DNA of 64,000 nt. Source: Petralouisia muris (GTDB lineage Bacteria > Bacillota > Clostridia > Lachnospirales > Lachnospiraceae). Each line of letters begins with the position of its first letter. Positions within the stretch are counted from its first letter, which is position 1. The notes under the pieces are model-generated. The model was given only the letters and a program-made list of their open reading frames with translations. It was not told the origin of the DNA and did not search any database. The DNA lies in the NCBI RefSeq assembly GCF_004793545.1, contig NZ_SRYA01000013.1:46501-110500 (forward strand), written 5' to 3'. Shown in pieces: positions 53,347 through 62,314 of this stretch. The translations under genes were made by a program, and so were the position numbers.

Positions 53347-54537
53347 TTATTTTGAAAACATCACCTTCTCACTGTCAAACATCTTCGTAAGAATCACTAC
53401 CCCGATTCCGGCATAGAAAACATTCGAAGCAACAGTGACTGCAAGATTTACCATATCCATCTTAAGTGAAAAAATTCCATTCATACACTGTACGCTGTTG
53501 TACAAGGGAATCAAAAACCACATCGGTTCTGTTTTGCAGAGGCTTTCCACCATGGAGGTTACGCCAAGGAGCATGGAAACAATCATAATAGGAGTCACCC
53601 ATCCAGTAGCTTCTTTTACATTTTTCGCAAAGGCGGACACGATAGACACCACCGCAACAATCACCAGAACTGTAGAAAGAATTACCAGCAGCAGCAGCAG
53701 ATAGTCCTGAAATCCATACACATTGGCATTAATCAGCGCTCCGTCTCCCATTAGCTTAGGCAGAGACAGCATCATTCCCAGAAAGCTGGAAAGGCCGCAT
53801 AAAATGGCAATAATACTTAAGCTGACCACCTTTCCCAATGCAAGATGGCTGCGCTTTAAAGGGGTAACCAATAATGTGGCAATGGTTCCCCGCTCCTTTT
53901 CTCCTGCAATGGACTCAGGAGCAATGGCCATACATCCGCTGAACAGAAATGCCATCATTAGCATAGGCACCATCATAGAGAATACCTGGGCAGACAAATC
54001 TTCTTCAGAGGCAAGATCATAGTCCTCCCCCTCTGGATTGATGTCAAATTTATTGGCAAGGGCAGATTCGTAACTGTCCAGCATCCCTGTCATGATCCCG
54101 TAAGCAGACTGGGAATCTGTGTCGCTGGAATTATAATAGATTTCTACCGCCGGTGCAGGCAGTCCCGAAGAAACCTGATATTTTGCCACTTTTGCATCAA
54201 AATCTTCCGGAAAGGAAACCACCAGATGGTATTCGCCCTCTCCCCCTGACAAAGCTTCCAATGCCTCTTCCTTCTCCTGTGCTCCCGACAATTCTGCATA
54301 TTCCAGAGGAACATCCTGTTCCCATATCTGCCGCATGCTCTCTGGAAGAGCTTCCACCTGCACTTGCGCCTTAAAATCCTCGGAATCTTCATACTGTGAG
54401 GAAAATCCCTGCCCCATCAGAGAATACAGAAGATAAATCATAATTCCAGGCATCAGCAGTGTGGTAAGCACCATTCGCCGGTCAGTAAAAAAACGTGTAA
54501 GCTCTTTCTTCATTACCGTCATCATATTACTTTTCAT
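53347..54537 (-). CDS. ABC-2 type permease (NatB-like)
   Basis: This protein of about 396 aa has one N-terminal helix (TLLMPGIMIYLLYSLMGQG), a large external domain of about 150 residues and five more helices. The pattern EKERGTIATLLVTPLKRSHL is typical of NatB/ABC-2 permeases that export Na+ or drugs. The ATG at 54537 is 10 bp inside the end of the ATPase gene (GGTGAG upstream). It works with the adjacent ATPase. Confidence 0.88.
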   Translation of the reverse strand: MKSNMMTVMKKELTRFFTDRRMVLTTLLMPGIMIYLLYSLMGQGFSSQYEDSEDFKAQVQVEALPESMRQIWEQDVPLEYAELSGAQEKEEALEALSGGEGEYHLVVSFPEDFDAKVAKYQVSSGLPAPAVEIYYNSSDTDSQSAYGIMTGMLDSYESALANKFDINPEGEDYDLASEEDLSAQVFSMMVPMLMMAFLFSGCMAIAPESIAGEKERGTIATLLVTPLKRSHLALGKVVSLSIIAILCGLSSFLGMMLSLPKLMGDGALINANVYGFQDYLLLLLVILSTVLVIVAVVSIVSAFAKNVKEATGWVTPIMIVSMLLGVTSMVESLCKTEPMWFLIPLYNSVQCMNGIFSLKMDMVNLAVTVASNVFYAGIGVVILTKMFDSEKVMFSK

Positions 54538-55309
54538 AGGACTCACCTGCTCTTTCTGCATAAATGTCAAAGAATTTCTCTTCCAGAGATTTCTCTTCTG
54601 TCATATGTTCCAAAGTGTCGCAAACCACCATGGCGCCGTCTATAATAATGCCTACACGGTCACAGATTTTCTCAATCAGGCTGAAAATATGGGTAGACAC
54701 CACAATGGTTTTGCCCTGGGCTTTCAGCTCCAGAAGAAAATCCGTCACCACTTTTGCGGTCAGTACATCCAGGCCATTGGTAGGCTCATCAAAAATGATA
54801 ATATCCGGATCGTGCACAATGGAAACCACCAGTGATACCTTCTGCTTCATTCCAGTGGAAAGGTTGGCCACTTTCACCTCTGCAAATTCTGAAATCTGAA
54901 ATTTATCAAATAATTCCCGTTTTCGTTTCTCTGCAGTTTCTTTCTCCACTCCATGCAAATCTGAAAAAAAATCAAACAGATAATTGGGAGTAAAAAATTC
55001 TTCCAATTTCAATTCACTGGTTAAAAATCCGATTTTCCTGCGGACTTCGCTGGGGTTTGTAACTACGCTGGTTCCGTCAACCACTACATCACCCTCGTCG
55101 GGTGTAATCAGAGATGCTATCATCCGCAAGGTAGTGGTTTTTCCTGCGCCGTTAGAACCCAGGAGCCCGAATACTTCTCCCTGGTATGCAGTAAAGCTCA
55201 GGTGGTTTACCGCTACTTTTATCCTCTCCTTTGTTTTTTGGATTTTCTGCTGCTTTGCGGAAATCTTAAAGGTTTTCTTCAAATCCCGCACTTGTAGTAA
55301 TTCTCTCAT
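54527..55309 (-). CDS. ABC transporter ATP-binding protein (NatA-like)
   Basis: This protein of about 260 aa is an ATPase with Walker A LLGSNGAGKTTTLRMIA, signature NLSTGMKQKVSLV and Walker B IIIFDEPTNGLD followed by the H-loop STHIF. It groups with NatA-type export ATPases. The start at 55309 has AAAGGA 6 bp upstream; a TTG at 55315 is possible. It overlaps the permease gene by 11 bp. Confidence 0.92.
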   Translation of the reverse strand: MRELLQVRDLKKTFKISAKQQKIQKTKERIKVAVNHLSFTAYQGEVFGLLGSNGAGKTTTLRMIASLITPDEGDVVVDGTSVVTNPSEVRRKIGFLTSELKLEEFFTPNYLFDFFSDLHGVEKETAEKRKRELFDKFQISEFAEVKVANLSTGMKQKVSLVVSIVHDPDIIIFDEPTNGLDVLTAKVVTDFLLELKAQGKTIVVSTHIFSLIEKICDRVGIIIDGAMVVCDTLEHMTEEKSLEEKFFDIYAERAGESYEK

Positions 55310-55334
55310 ATCCAATCCTTTCTAACCTTATGTA

Positions 55335-55384
55335 TTATTGTACTATTTATATGATACAATAAAACAGATTATAGGATCTGTCAA
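55335..55384 (-). promoter_or_regulatory. Promoter with overlapping inverted-repeat operator
   Basis: On the minus strand TTGACA (55379-55384), a 17-bp spacer and TATTGT (55356-55361). The -10 box lies inside the 8-bp inverted repeat TTATTGTA/TACAATAA (55335-55342, 55355-55362), the layout of a repressor operator. No regulator gene is adjacent. Confidence 0.65.
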
Positions 55385-55392
55385 GAGATAAA

Positions 55393-58300
55393 TTATTCTC
55401 CTGTTTTCGGACTTTTTCTTTTGCTGGAATCTGCGCTGTCTTTTTCTGTCTGACCGGAATCCTCCGTCAGGCTGCGTTCGTTCTTTCGGATGCTTATGGT
55501 TTCTTGTCCGGTCATACTTTCATCGGAATTTTTCTCTTTCTTTCCACTCGTTTCCGCCTGTGGATCTTTGTCGCTTTCCCCAGTAGCGCCGGTTTGTCCG
55601 TTACCGCTTTCATTGCTGTTTTCAGTGTTGTTTTCAGTGTTATTTCCAATTCCAGTGTTTTCCGGTGTCTCTGGATCGTCATTTTTTCCAGCGTTTTCTT
55701 CTTTCTTATCATCCGTCTGCTGATTCTTGGAATCAATGACAACTACATAATCAGATGCATGGGAGAAGGAAAGGCTTGTGGTTCCGTCTTCTCCGATTTG
55801 CCCGGCATTCATGAACTTCAGTTTTCCATCGCTGTCATAGTAATACAAACTTCCAGTGCCGCCGCTGTTGATGCTGCCCAGATTCAGGATCAGATCTGCC
55901 CGGAACCCAAAATCACCGTTATGGGTTAAGGAAAGCTGTGTGGTAGGCTTCCCTTCTGCAATAGAGGCCACAAGGCTTGAGGGCACCACATCTGTTCCAA
56001 TTTTCACTTCCAGATCAATATCTGTCAAATTTGACGCAAACACTTCATCGCCGCCGATGGACCAGCTGTATCCGTCCAGTTCCAGAACTATATCTACCGG
56101 TTTTCCCTGAATGGCTTCCAGAACCTCTTTGGGCACCACGGTGGCTTTCTTCATGTCAATTGCGATCACTTCCCCTGCTTGGGCATTTTCAACTTTTTCA
56201 ATGATTTCTGCAATCTCATCTTCGGAAAGTTTCTCCTTTGCTGGTTCTTCCGGTTCATTGCCTTTTAACCTGGCGTCCGCTGCAAGAAGCTCCCGATCTT
56301 CTGTAACCACAATCGTTTCCCCTCTCTCGAAACCTTCCCAGAGAATCTCTTCATATTTCTCATTTTCCGTCGGCAGCGTATAATTGGCGCCTTGATTCAC
56401 AATCACATACTGGCAGGTATCATCCGGGTACTTCAAGGTTACCACGCAGTTACTGTATAACGCCTCAAAATTTATTTTCTTATATTTTCCCAAATCCAGC
56501 TGGATAGCGCCCGTCCACTCAGACAATCTTAACCCATCCAAATGTTCCGCATCCTTAAAAGCGTCTGCGGCAGCTCCCTGAAGCTCTGCATCAGAAAGCT
56601 CTTCCCCATCTATCATCATCATTTTGCTGCCGCAGGCGGTTTTTCCATCTTTTCCCCGGTAAGAATAATGTACTTCAGCCGTCGTCTTGCCCTGATATAC
56701 AGCCGCAGCGTCTATGCCCGTCATCGGCTGAGAGAAGGTTTCCTCTGTGCCATCGGCTGTAAGAACCCAGCCTTCCCAGCCCATTCCCTGCACTTCTTCC
56801 GGTTCTTCCAACTGAGCCAATGCATCGCTGACTCTGGTTCCTTCCAGATAAGATTTGGTGATAACATTGGTTCTTTCCCTGCCGTTTTGATCCAGATACT
56901 TTACGTTCCAGGCCACCTGGCAGTTGTTATATACCGCCTTTGCAGACAGATATGCCATTTCTCCTACAGCTATGGTTCCATCATATCCATCCTGAAGCTG
57001 AAAGCCTGCAAAATCTTCTGTTTTAGCGTCTTCCGGCAATTCCAGAACGTCCATTACTTCCTGGTATGTCATTTCCTTATCTACAAATATCGGAAGCAGG
57101 ATCTCTTTCACGCCGCTTTCCTCTGACATATAAGTCAGGCTTACATTGGCGCATCCCTTATCATAGCTGGCGTAAAAATAACAGCTCATATCCTCTGTAC
57201 TGTTAAATAACAGTTCCGTATCCCCATTTACTTCCCATTCATGCCATTCATATTTCCAGGTTGTCTCAACTCCGTCAATAGGTTCCGGAAAAATGCCAAG
57301 TTCATTCAGGGTGGCTCTTCTTCCCACATTTTCTACCATTGTGGAGGAAATCAGAGAGTTAGGCTGATAACTGCCATCCTGTGACTTTGCATACCCATAG
57401 AAATGGAATGTCACATTCTTAAAATCTTCCCGATAGGTATTTTTAGATTTTACTTTATAATACCAGGGATAGGTATATTCCCAGTCTGACTGATAGCTGG
57501 AGAAATCCGCCCCATGCCCCAGCGTGTCTTTCAGTTCCAGGCTTGTAAGGGTCCACTCACAGGGATAGGTATCCTCTGTAATGGAAATCCTTCCGGTATA
57601 TTCCTGTGTCTCCGGATTGTAGTTCAAAGCGACACGTTCCAAAGCAGACACATTGGTTACCTGAGGACGAAAATATACCACTCCCGAAGGGGAAGGATTC
57701 TTCTCCTTTACTTTAATGCGGATATTAACAGTTTCCCCAGGACTGACCCATTGGCCGTTTTTGTCTATGGCAACGCTCTCAATCAGCGGGCCTTCCGCGT
57801 CATACCCATAGGGATCCACCGTAAAATACCAGGGGCCTTCCGCCAGAGCCTCTTCGCACTCTGACAGATATGTGTAATTGTAGTTTGTATCCCAGAGGGT
57901 AAGCTCTGCAAGCTCCCATTTTACAGGCTGGATAGATTCATTAATGTCTATCCTCCCTACATACTTATGGGTTTCGCTGCTGTAATTCAAACGAGTATAA
58001 AGGGATGATATATAGCCAAGGTTATCCTCAGGGTCAAAACGCACCTCTGCATAACGGGCAGGATTACGCTCCTCTACTTCCACCTCTATGGAAACGCTGT
58101 TTCCTGCCCCCACTAACTGACCGTTTTTATCCAGCCGGATACTCTTAATCACAGGCCCTGTCCTGTCATAAGTATCCTGCGATACAAAATAATGCCTGGA
58201 AGCATTGGGATGTTCCGCCTCAAAATTCCCCAAAAATGCATAATTCCCATAAGTATCTTTGACCGATAAGGAAGTCAGCTTCCATTCGCCCGGATAGGTG

Positions 58301-59571
58301 GATTCTGTAATTTTGATGTTCCCTTCATATTCCTCTGTTTCTGTATTGTATCGGAGACTGACAGATACACTGTCTGCCATACCAGGTTCCTGCAGGCTGA
58401 AATATGCGCTTGCCCAGTCGTGGGGATGCGCTTCTTGCACCTTCACCTTCATCTCAACGGTATCCCCTGCCTGAACCGTCCGCCCGTTTTCGCCGATATC
58501 AATGCTCTCAATCACAGGTTTGGTTTCGTCATATTCCTGATCCACAATAAAATTCAATTCTGCAGAGGGCCCAATTTCTTCCGGATTAAAATGCAGGATT
58601 TTTCCAGAACCTGTATGTATGCGAATATAATTCAATTCCCATTCTCCGGGATAAGTCAGCTCTGTAATCCGATAGATGCCCGATATTTTTTGGTTTTCTT
58701 TGTCATAGAAACCAATAATATCCTGTTCACGAGATTTATTTTTACATGTTATATGCATCACGATGTAAGTGATTGTTTCATTCTCGCACTGGACGTCTGC
58801 CGTATAGGTTACGCTGTCTCCCGACTTCAGCGTCTCCCTCTCTCCTTGTATGTTTTTCTCCATTTGCAGGCCTGAGAGCGCTACAGTTCTTTCTACCTCC
58901 TTATTCTTTCTGGTAAACGTATAGCGCTCCTGCCCGTACTCATCATATACATTCCAGTTGGCGTAATTGCTTTTCGCATCCTCTACATAAATGCGTGTAA
59001 TACAATAACGGCCTTCTTCCAGCTGACTGCAGGGTATTTCTGCCGTGTACCGATTTCCTTCGCCGGTTTCTTCAAATGTCAGATTTCTGCCGCGGTAAGT
59101 GCTGTAACAGTACAATTCCACAGAAACAAGCTGAATATCGCTGTCTGCATCATACATCCACAGGTTAAAATGGACAGTATCATCTTCCTCTAAAATCTCT
59201 CCGTTTTCAACCACTTCAAAATTCTCAATCACCGGCCGGTTAATATCATAAGAATCGTCGCGGGGTATCACGGAATCCTCTTCCGGTTTCTGCTCATACT
59301 CCGGAGTTTCTGATGCATCTTCAGTTTCAGACATTTTCTGCTGTTCTGTATCTTCTGCTGCCGCATTTTCAGTTTCAGACATTTTCCGCTGTTCTGTATC
59401 TTCTGCTGCCGCATTTTCAGTTTCAGACCCTTTCTGCTGTTCTGTATCTTCTGCTGCCGCATCTTCACTATTCTGGCTTTCTGCTGCCGTCCCCTGCATT
59501 GGAACCACTGCTGCCATTGTCATAGATATTGCCAGTAAAATCCCTAATAATTTTCTGCCTGATTTCTTCAT
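55393..59571 (-). CDS. Giant secreted Ig-like surface protein ending in SPKTGE
   Basis: This 1392-aa protein has a signal peptide (LLGILLAISMTMAAVVPMQG) and three 16-aa acidic repeats (residues 32-80). Five Ig-like units of about 115 residues follow, each opening like KPVIESIDIGENGRTVQAGD. Then come InlB-repeat-like modules (YRGKDGKTACGSKMM), a conserved C-terminal module (FSHASDYVVVID) and a Ser/Glu/Asp-rich linker. The last residues are RKSPKTGE. SPKTG is a class B sortase motif, but the protein stops there without the usual hydrophobic helix and charged tail. It lies downstream of the sortase gene. Confidence 0.9.
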   Translation of the reverse strand: MKKSGRKLLGILLAISMTMAAVVPMQGTAAESQNSEDAAAEDTEQQKGSETENAAAEDTEQRKMSETENAAAEDTEQQKMSETEDASETPEYEQKPEEDSVIPRDDSYDINRPVIENFEVVENGEILEEDDTVHFNLWMYDADSDIQLVSVELYCYSTYRGRNLTFEETGEGNRYTAEIPCSQLEEGRYCITRIYVEDAKSNYANWNVYDEYGQERYTFTRKNKEVERTVALSGLQMEKNIQGERETLKSGDSVTYTADVQCENETITYIVMHITCKNKSREQDIIGFYDKENQKISGIYRITELTYPGEWELNYIRIHTGSGKILHFNPEEIGPSAELNFIVDQEYDETKPVIESIDIGENGRTVQAGDTVEMKVKVQEAHPHDWASAYFSLQEPGMADSVSVSLRYNTETEEYEGNIKITESTYPGEWKLTSLSVKDTYGNYAFLGNFEAEHPNASRHYFVSQDTYDRTGPVIKSIRLDKNGQLVGAGNSVSIEVEVEERNPARYAEVRFDPEDNLGYISSLYTRLNYSSETHKYVGRIDINESIQPVKWELAELTLWDTNYNYTYLSECEEALAEGPWYFTVDPYGYDAEGPLIESVAIDKNGQWVSPGETVNIRIKVKEKNPSPSGVVYFRPQVTNVSALERVALNYNPETQEYTGRISITEDTYPCEWTLTSLELKDTLGHGADFSSYQSDWEYTYPWYYKVKSKNTYREDFKNVTFHFYGYAKSQDGSYQPNSLISSTMVENVGRRATLNELGIFPEPIDGVETTWKYEWHEWEVNGDTELLFNSTEDMSCYFYASYDKGCANVSLTYMSEESGVKEILLPIFVDKEMTYQEVMDVLELPEDAKTEDFAGFQLQDGYDGTIAVGEMAYLSAKAVYNNCQVAWNVKYLDQNGRERTNVITKSYLEGTRVSDALAQLEEPEEVQGMGWEGWVLTADGTEETFSQPMTGIDAAAVYQGKTTAEVHYSYRGKDGKTACGSKMMMIDGEELSDAELQGAAADAFKDAEHLDGLRLSEWTGAIQLDLGKYKKINFEALYSNCVVTLKYPDDTCQYVIVNQGANYTLPTENEKYEEILWEGFERGETIVVTEDRELLAADARLKGNEPEEPAKEKLSEDEIAEIIEKVENAQAGEVIAIDMKKATVVPKEVLEAIQGKPVDIVLELDGYSWSIGGDEVFASNLTDIDLEVKIGTDVVPSSLVASIAEGKPTTQLSLTHNGDFGFRADLILNLGSINSGGTGSLYYYDSDGKLKFMNAGQIGEDGTTSLSFSHASDYVVVIDSKNQQTDDKKEENAGKNDDPETPENTGIGNNTENNTENSNESGNGQTGATGESDKDPQAETSGKKEKNSDESMTGQETISIRKNERSLTEDSGQTEKDSADSSKRKSPKTGE
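59321..59464. repeat. Three 48-bp tandem repeats in the surface-protein gene
   Basis: Units 59321-59368, 59369-59416 and 59417-59464 encode AAAEDTEQ(Q/R)K(M/G)SETE(N/D). Being in frame, they can vary in number and change the length of the N-terminal stalk. Confidence 0.9.
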
Positions 59572-59650
59572 TGATATACCTCCTCAGTAAATTTCCGCGA
59601 AACTGCTTCGCCTCAATTCTTCCTGTCCTCATGCAGCTTTTCCCTCTTCT

Positions 59651-60412
59651 TTAAACTGCATCATCTGTCAGCACCGCTTCAATCAGAAGACGTCTGTCAT
59701 CCCTTCCGCTATAACAGGTAGACAGCGTAAGAATCCTGTTCTCTTGTGAAACATCCGTTCCTTCCCGGAAATTTCCTGTAGAGTTTTCCACATCTTCCAA
59801 ATACTTCTGAACCTGAGCGCTGTCGCTGAATTCATACTCATAGGGAATCAGTGCATCGGAAAAATCCACCGCTGCAAAGATTTCATAAGTAAGGGTGCCG
59901 TCTGGCGTGTAAACCATGATCTGATGGTTTTTTTCAAAAAAATCACTGTCTTCAAATTCATGAAGACTGGTAAACATCTTTCCGTTTTTCATATTATGCC
60001 CATAAAGAACTGTAACAGAATCCATAAAATCCTTCTGATTGACCGGCTGGCTGTAAATAGCCCCAGGAAGCCCTTCTTCTAAATCCACCGTATGATTCAG
60101 ATAATAATTATCATAAGGATCTTCTGCATCGCTTTTCTGGAGAACCGGATAGTCTATACTGGTTCCCGGAACGGTGATCCAGGCATAAATATCCGGATTC
60201 CACTCCTGCAACATCTCAAAATCAATCGTTACATTGCCGGATTCATCCGTGTGCTTTACGCTGTCAGCAGCTGTTTCCAAGGATAATTCCACAGAAGCTG
60301 CGGCATCCCCGGAAAAACTCACATTCCCTGTGCGAAAGCTTACCAAAGAAACCGCTGCGCCGAATACTACAATGAAAAGAACGGATAAAATACTCTTTTT
60401 TTCGAATTTCAT
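59651..60412 (-). CDS. srtB: Class B sortase
   Basis: This 253-aa membrane-anchored transpeptidase has an N-terminal helix (ILSVLFIVVFGAAVSLVSF). The class B fold is marked by NPDIYAWITVPGTSIDYPVL. Catalytic His139 is in LYGHNMKNGKMF, Cys233 in LTLSTC and the Arg in RDDRR at 237-241. The start is 7 bp after the stop of the upstream surface-protein remnant (AGAGG site), and the second surface gene follows. Clostridial class B sortases accept (S/P)PxTG motifs, matching SPKTGE in both neighbours. Confidence 0.92.
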   Translation of the reverse strand: MKFEKKSILSVLFIVVFGAAVSLVSFRTGNVSFSGDAAASVELSLETAADSVKHTDESGNVTIDFEMLQEWNPDIYAWITVPGTSIDYPVLQKSDAEDPYDNYYLNHTVDLEEGLPGAIYSQPVNQKDFMDSVTVLYGHNMKNGKMFTSLHEFEDSDFFEKNHQIMVYTPDGTLTYEIFAAVDFSDALIPYEYEFSDSAQVQKYLEDVENSTGNFREGTDVSQENRILTLSTCYSGRDDRRLLIEAVLTDDAV

Positions 60413-60418
60413 ACCTCT

Positions 60419-62314
60419 TTACTCCCCTGTCTTTGGACTTTTTCTCTGGTTTGTATCATTTTTCCCGGTTTCTCCGGAATCTGCCGTTATGCTATTTTGA
60501 TTTTTTCTGATACTTATTGTGTCATTATCCGGAACTTTAGTTGTATTCTTAGTTGTATTCATATCTGTATTCTTTTCCTGTTCTCCTTCCGGATTCTTTG
60601 TCTCAGAAACTTCTTTGTCTTCCTCCTTCTCTTCCGTCTCTGCTTTGGGATCAATTACAATAACATAATCTGACGCATGAGAAAATGAGAGACTTGCAGT
60701 TCCGTCTGCCCCTATCTGCCCGGCATTTCGAAAGATCAGTTTTCCGCTGCTGTCATAATAGTACAAATTCCCGGTACCACCGCTGTTCTCACTGCCCAGA
60801 TTCAGCGTAAGATCTGCGCGGAATCCAAATTCTCCATTATGGGTAAGAGAAAGCTGAGTTACCGGCTTTCCTTCTGCAATAGAGGATACAAGACTGGAAG
60901 GCACTGCGTTGGTTCCAATTTTCACCTCCAAATCAATATCTTTTAATTCTGTTGCCAACACTTCCGTACCGCCAATAGACCAGCTGTATTCTCCCATATC
61001 CAAAACAATATCCAACGGCTTTCCCTGAATTGCAGCCAGAACTTCTTTCGGCACCACAGTAGCTTTTTTCATGTCAATTTTAATCCTGCTTCCTGCCGGA
61101 GCGCTTTCAATCTCTGTCAGAATTTTTGCAATCTCTTCTTCCGGAAGCTTCTCTCCAGCGGGTTCTTCTGTTGCGCCGTCCTTCCTCTTATACTCTGAAG
61201 CAAGAAACTCCCTGTCTTCCGTAATCACTACGGCTTCTCCCTTTTGATAGCCTTCCCAGAGAATATCTTTGTATTTATCATTTTCTTCAGGCAGTAAAAA
61301 TTCCGAGTTTTTATCCACAACAACGTACTGACAGACGTCATCCGGATATTTCAGGATTACCACACAGTTGGAATATAATGCCTGGAACTGTACTTTTTTA
61401 TACCTTTCCTGATTGATCTCCATACTGCATGTCCATTCCGACAGGATTAAGCCTGGAAAATGCTCCGCAGCCTTGAATGCTTCGGATGCTTCTCCCTGAA
61501 TCTGTGTATCTGTAAGGTTTTCTCCATCCAAAAGCATCATTCTGCTGCCGCAGGTTATCTTACCGTCTTCTCCCCGGTAAGTGTAAGATGCGTCTGCCGT
61601 TGTCTTTCCCTGATATACTGCAACCACATCCAAGCTTGTCATAGGCTGGGTAAAGGTATCGTCCATACCAGAATTTGTCAGAACCCAGCCTGCAAACTCC
61701 AGGCCATTTTCCGTTTCCGGCTCCTCCAGTTCTGCCAAAGCATCCCGTACCTTTGTCCCTTCCAGATATGATTGATTGATTACTTTGGATATTTCTTTCC
61801 CGTCCGCGTCCAGATATCTTGCATTCCAGGCCGCCTGGCAATTTTTATACTTTGCCTCTGCATAGATATAAGCACAATCTCCTATCATGGTACTTTCATT
61901 GTGATAATCATCGCTGTAAGTTAGCCTGAATCCGGCAAAATCTTGTGTTCTGGCATCTTCCGGCAATTCCAGAAGCTCCAGTATGTTCTGATAGGTTGCC
62001 TCCTTATCCGTAAATTTCGGGAGGTATACTTCCTTTATGCCGCTGTTTTCTGTCATATAGGTAAGCCTTATATTGGCACATCCCTGGTCATAGCTGGCAT
62101 AAAAATCCCATGTCATATCCGCTGAACTGTTAAAGAGTAATCGCGTATCCTCGTCTGCTTCCAATCCACGCCAGCCATAAGTCCAGGCTGCAGAAACTCC
62201 TTCCATCGGCTGAGGAAAAGACACTCCCAGTTCCTTTAAGGAAGCTCTGCGCCCTACGTTTTCTACTGTCTGACTGGAAATCATGGATATAGGTGAAATG
62301 CCCAACTTTATCAC
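60419..62314 (-). pseudogene. C-terminal part of the second surface protein, out of frame with its N-terminus
   Basis: This 631-codon frame is the paralogue of the C-terminal half of the 1392-aa protein (SQTVENVGRRASLKELG, YRGEDGKITCGSRMMLL, FSHASDYVIVID) and again ends RKSPKTGE. It has no ribosome binding site or signal peptide and overlaps the upstream frame by 185 bp. Compared with the paralogue, about 48 residues are missing at the junction near 62290 and the frame shifts. Without suppression this half is not made. Confidence 0.8.

Noticed and set aside
59321..59464. 48-bp repeats as CRISPR or mobile element
   Set aside because: They are adjacent, in frame and code for a 16-aa surface-protein repeat.
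62130..62314. Programmed ribosomal frameshift joining the two halves of the second surface protein
   Set aside because: No slippery heptamer is seen, and about 48 residues present in the paralogue are missing at the junction, so a deletion explains it better.
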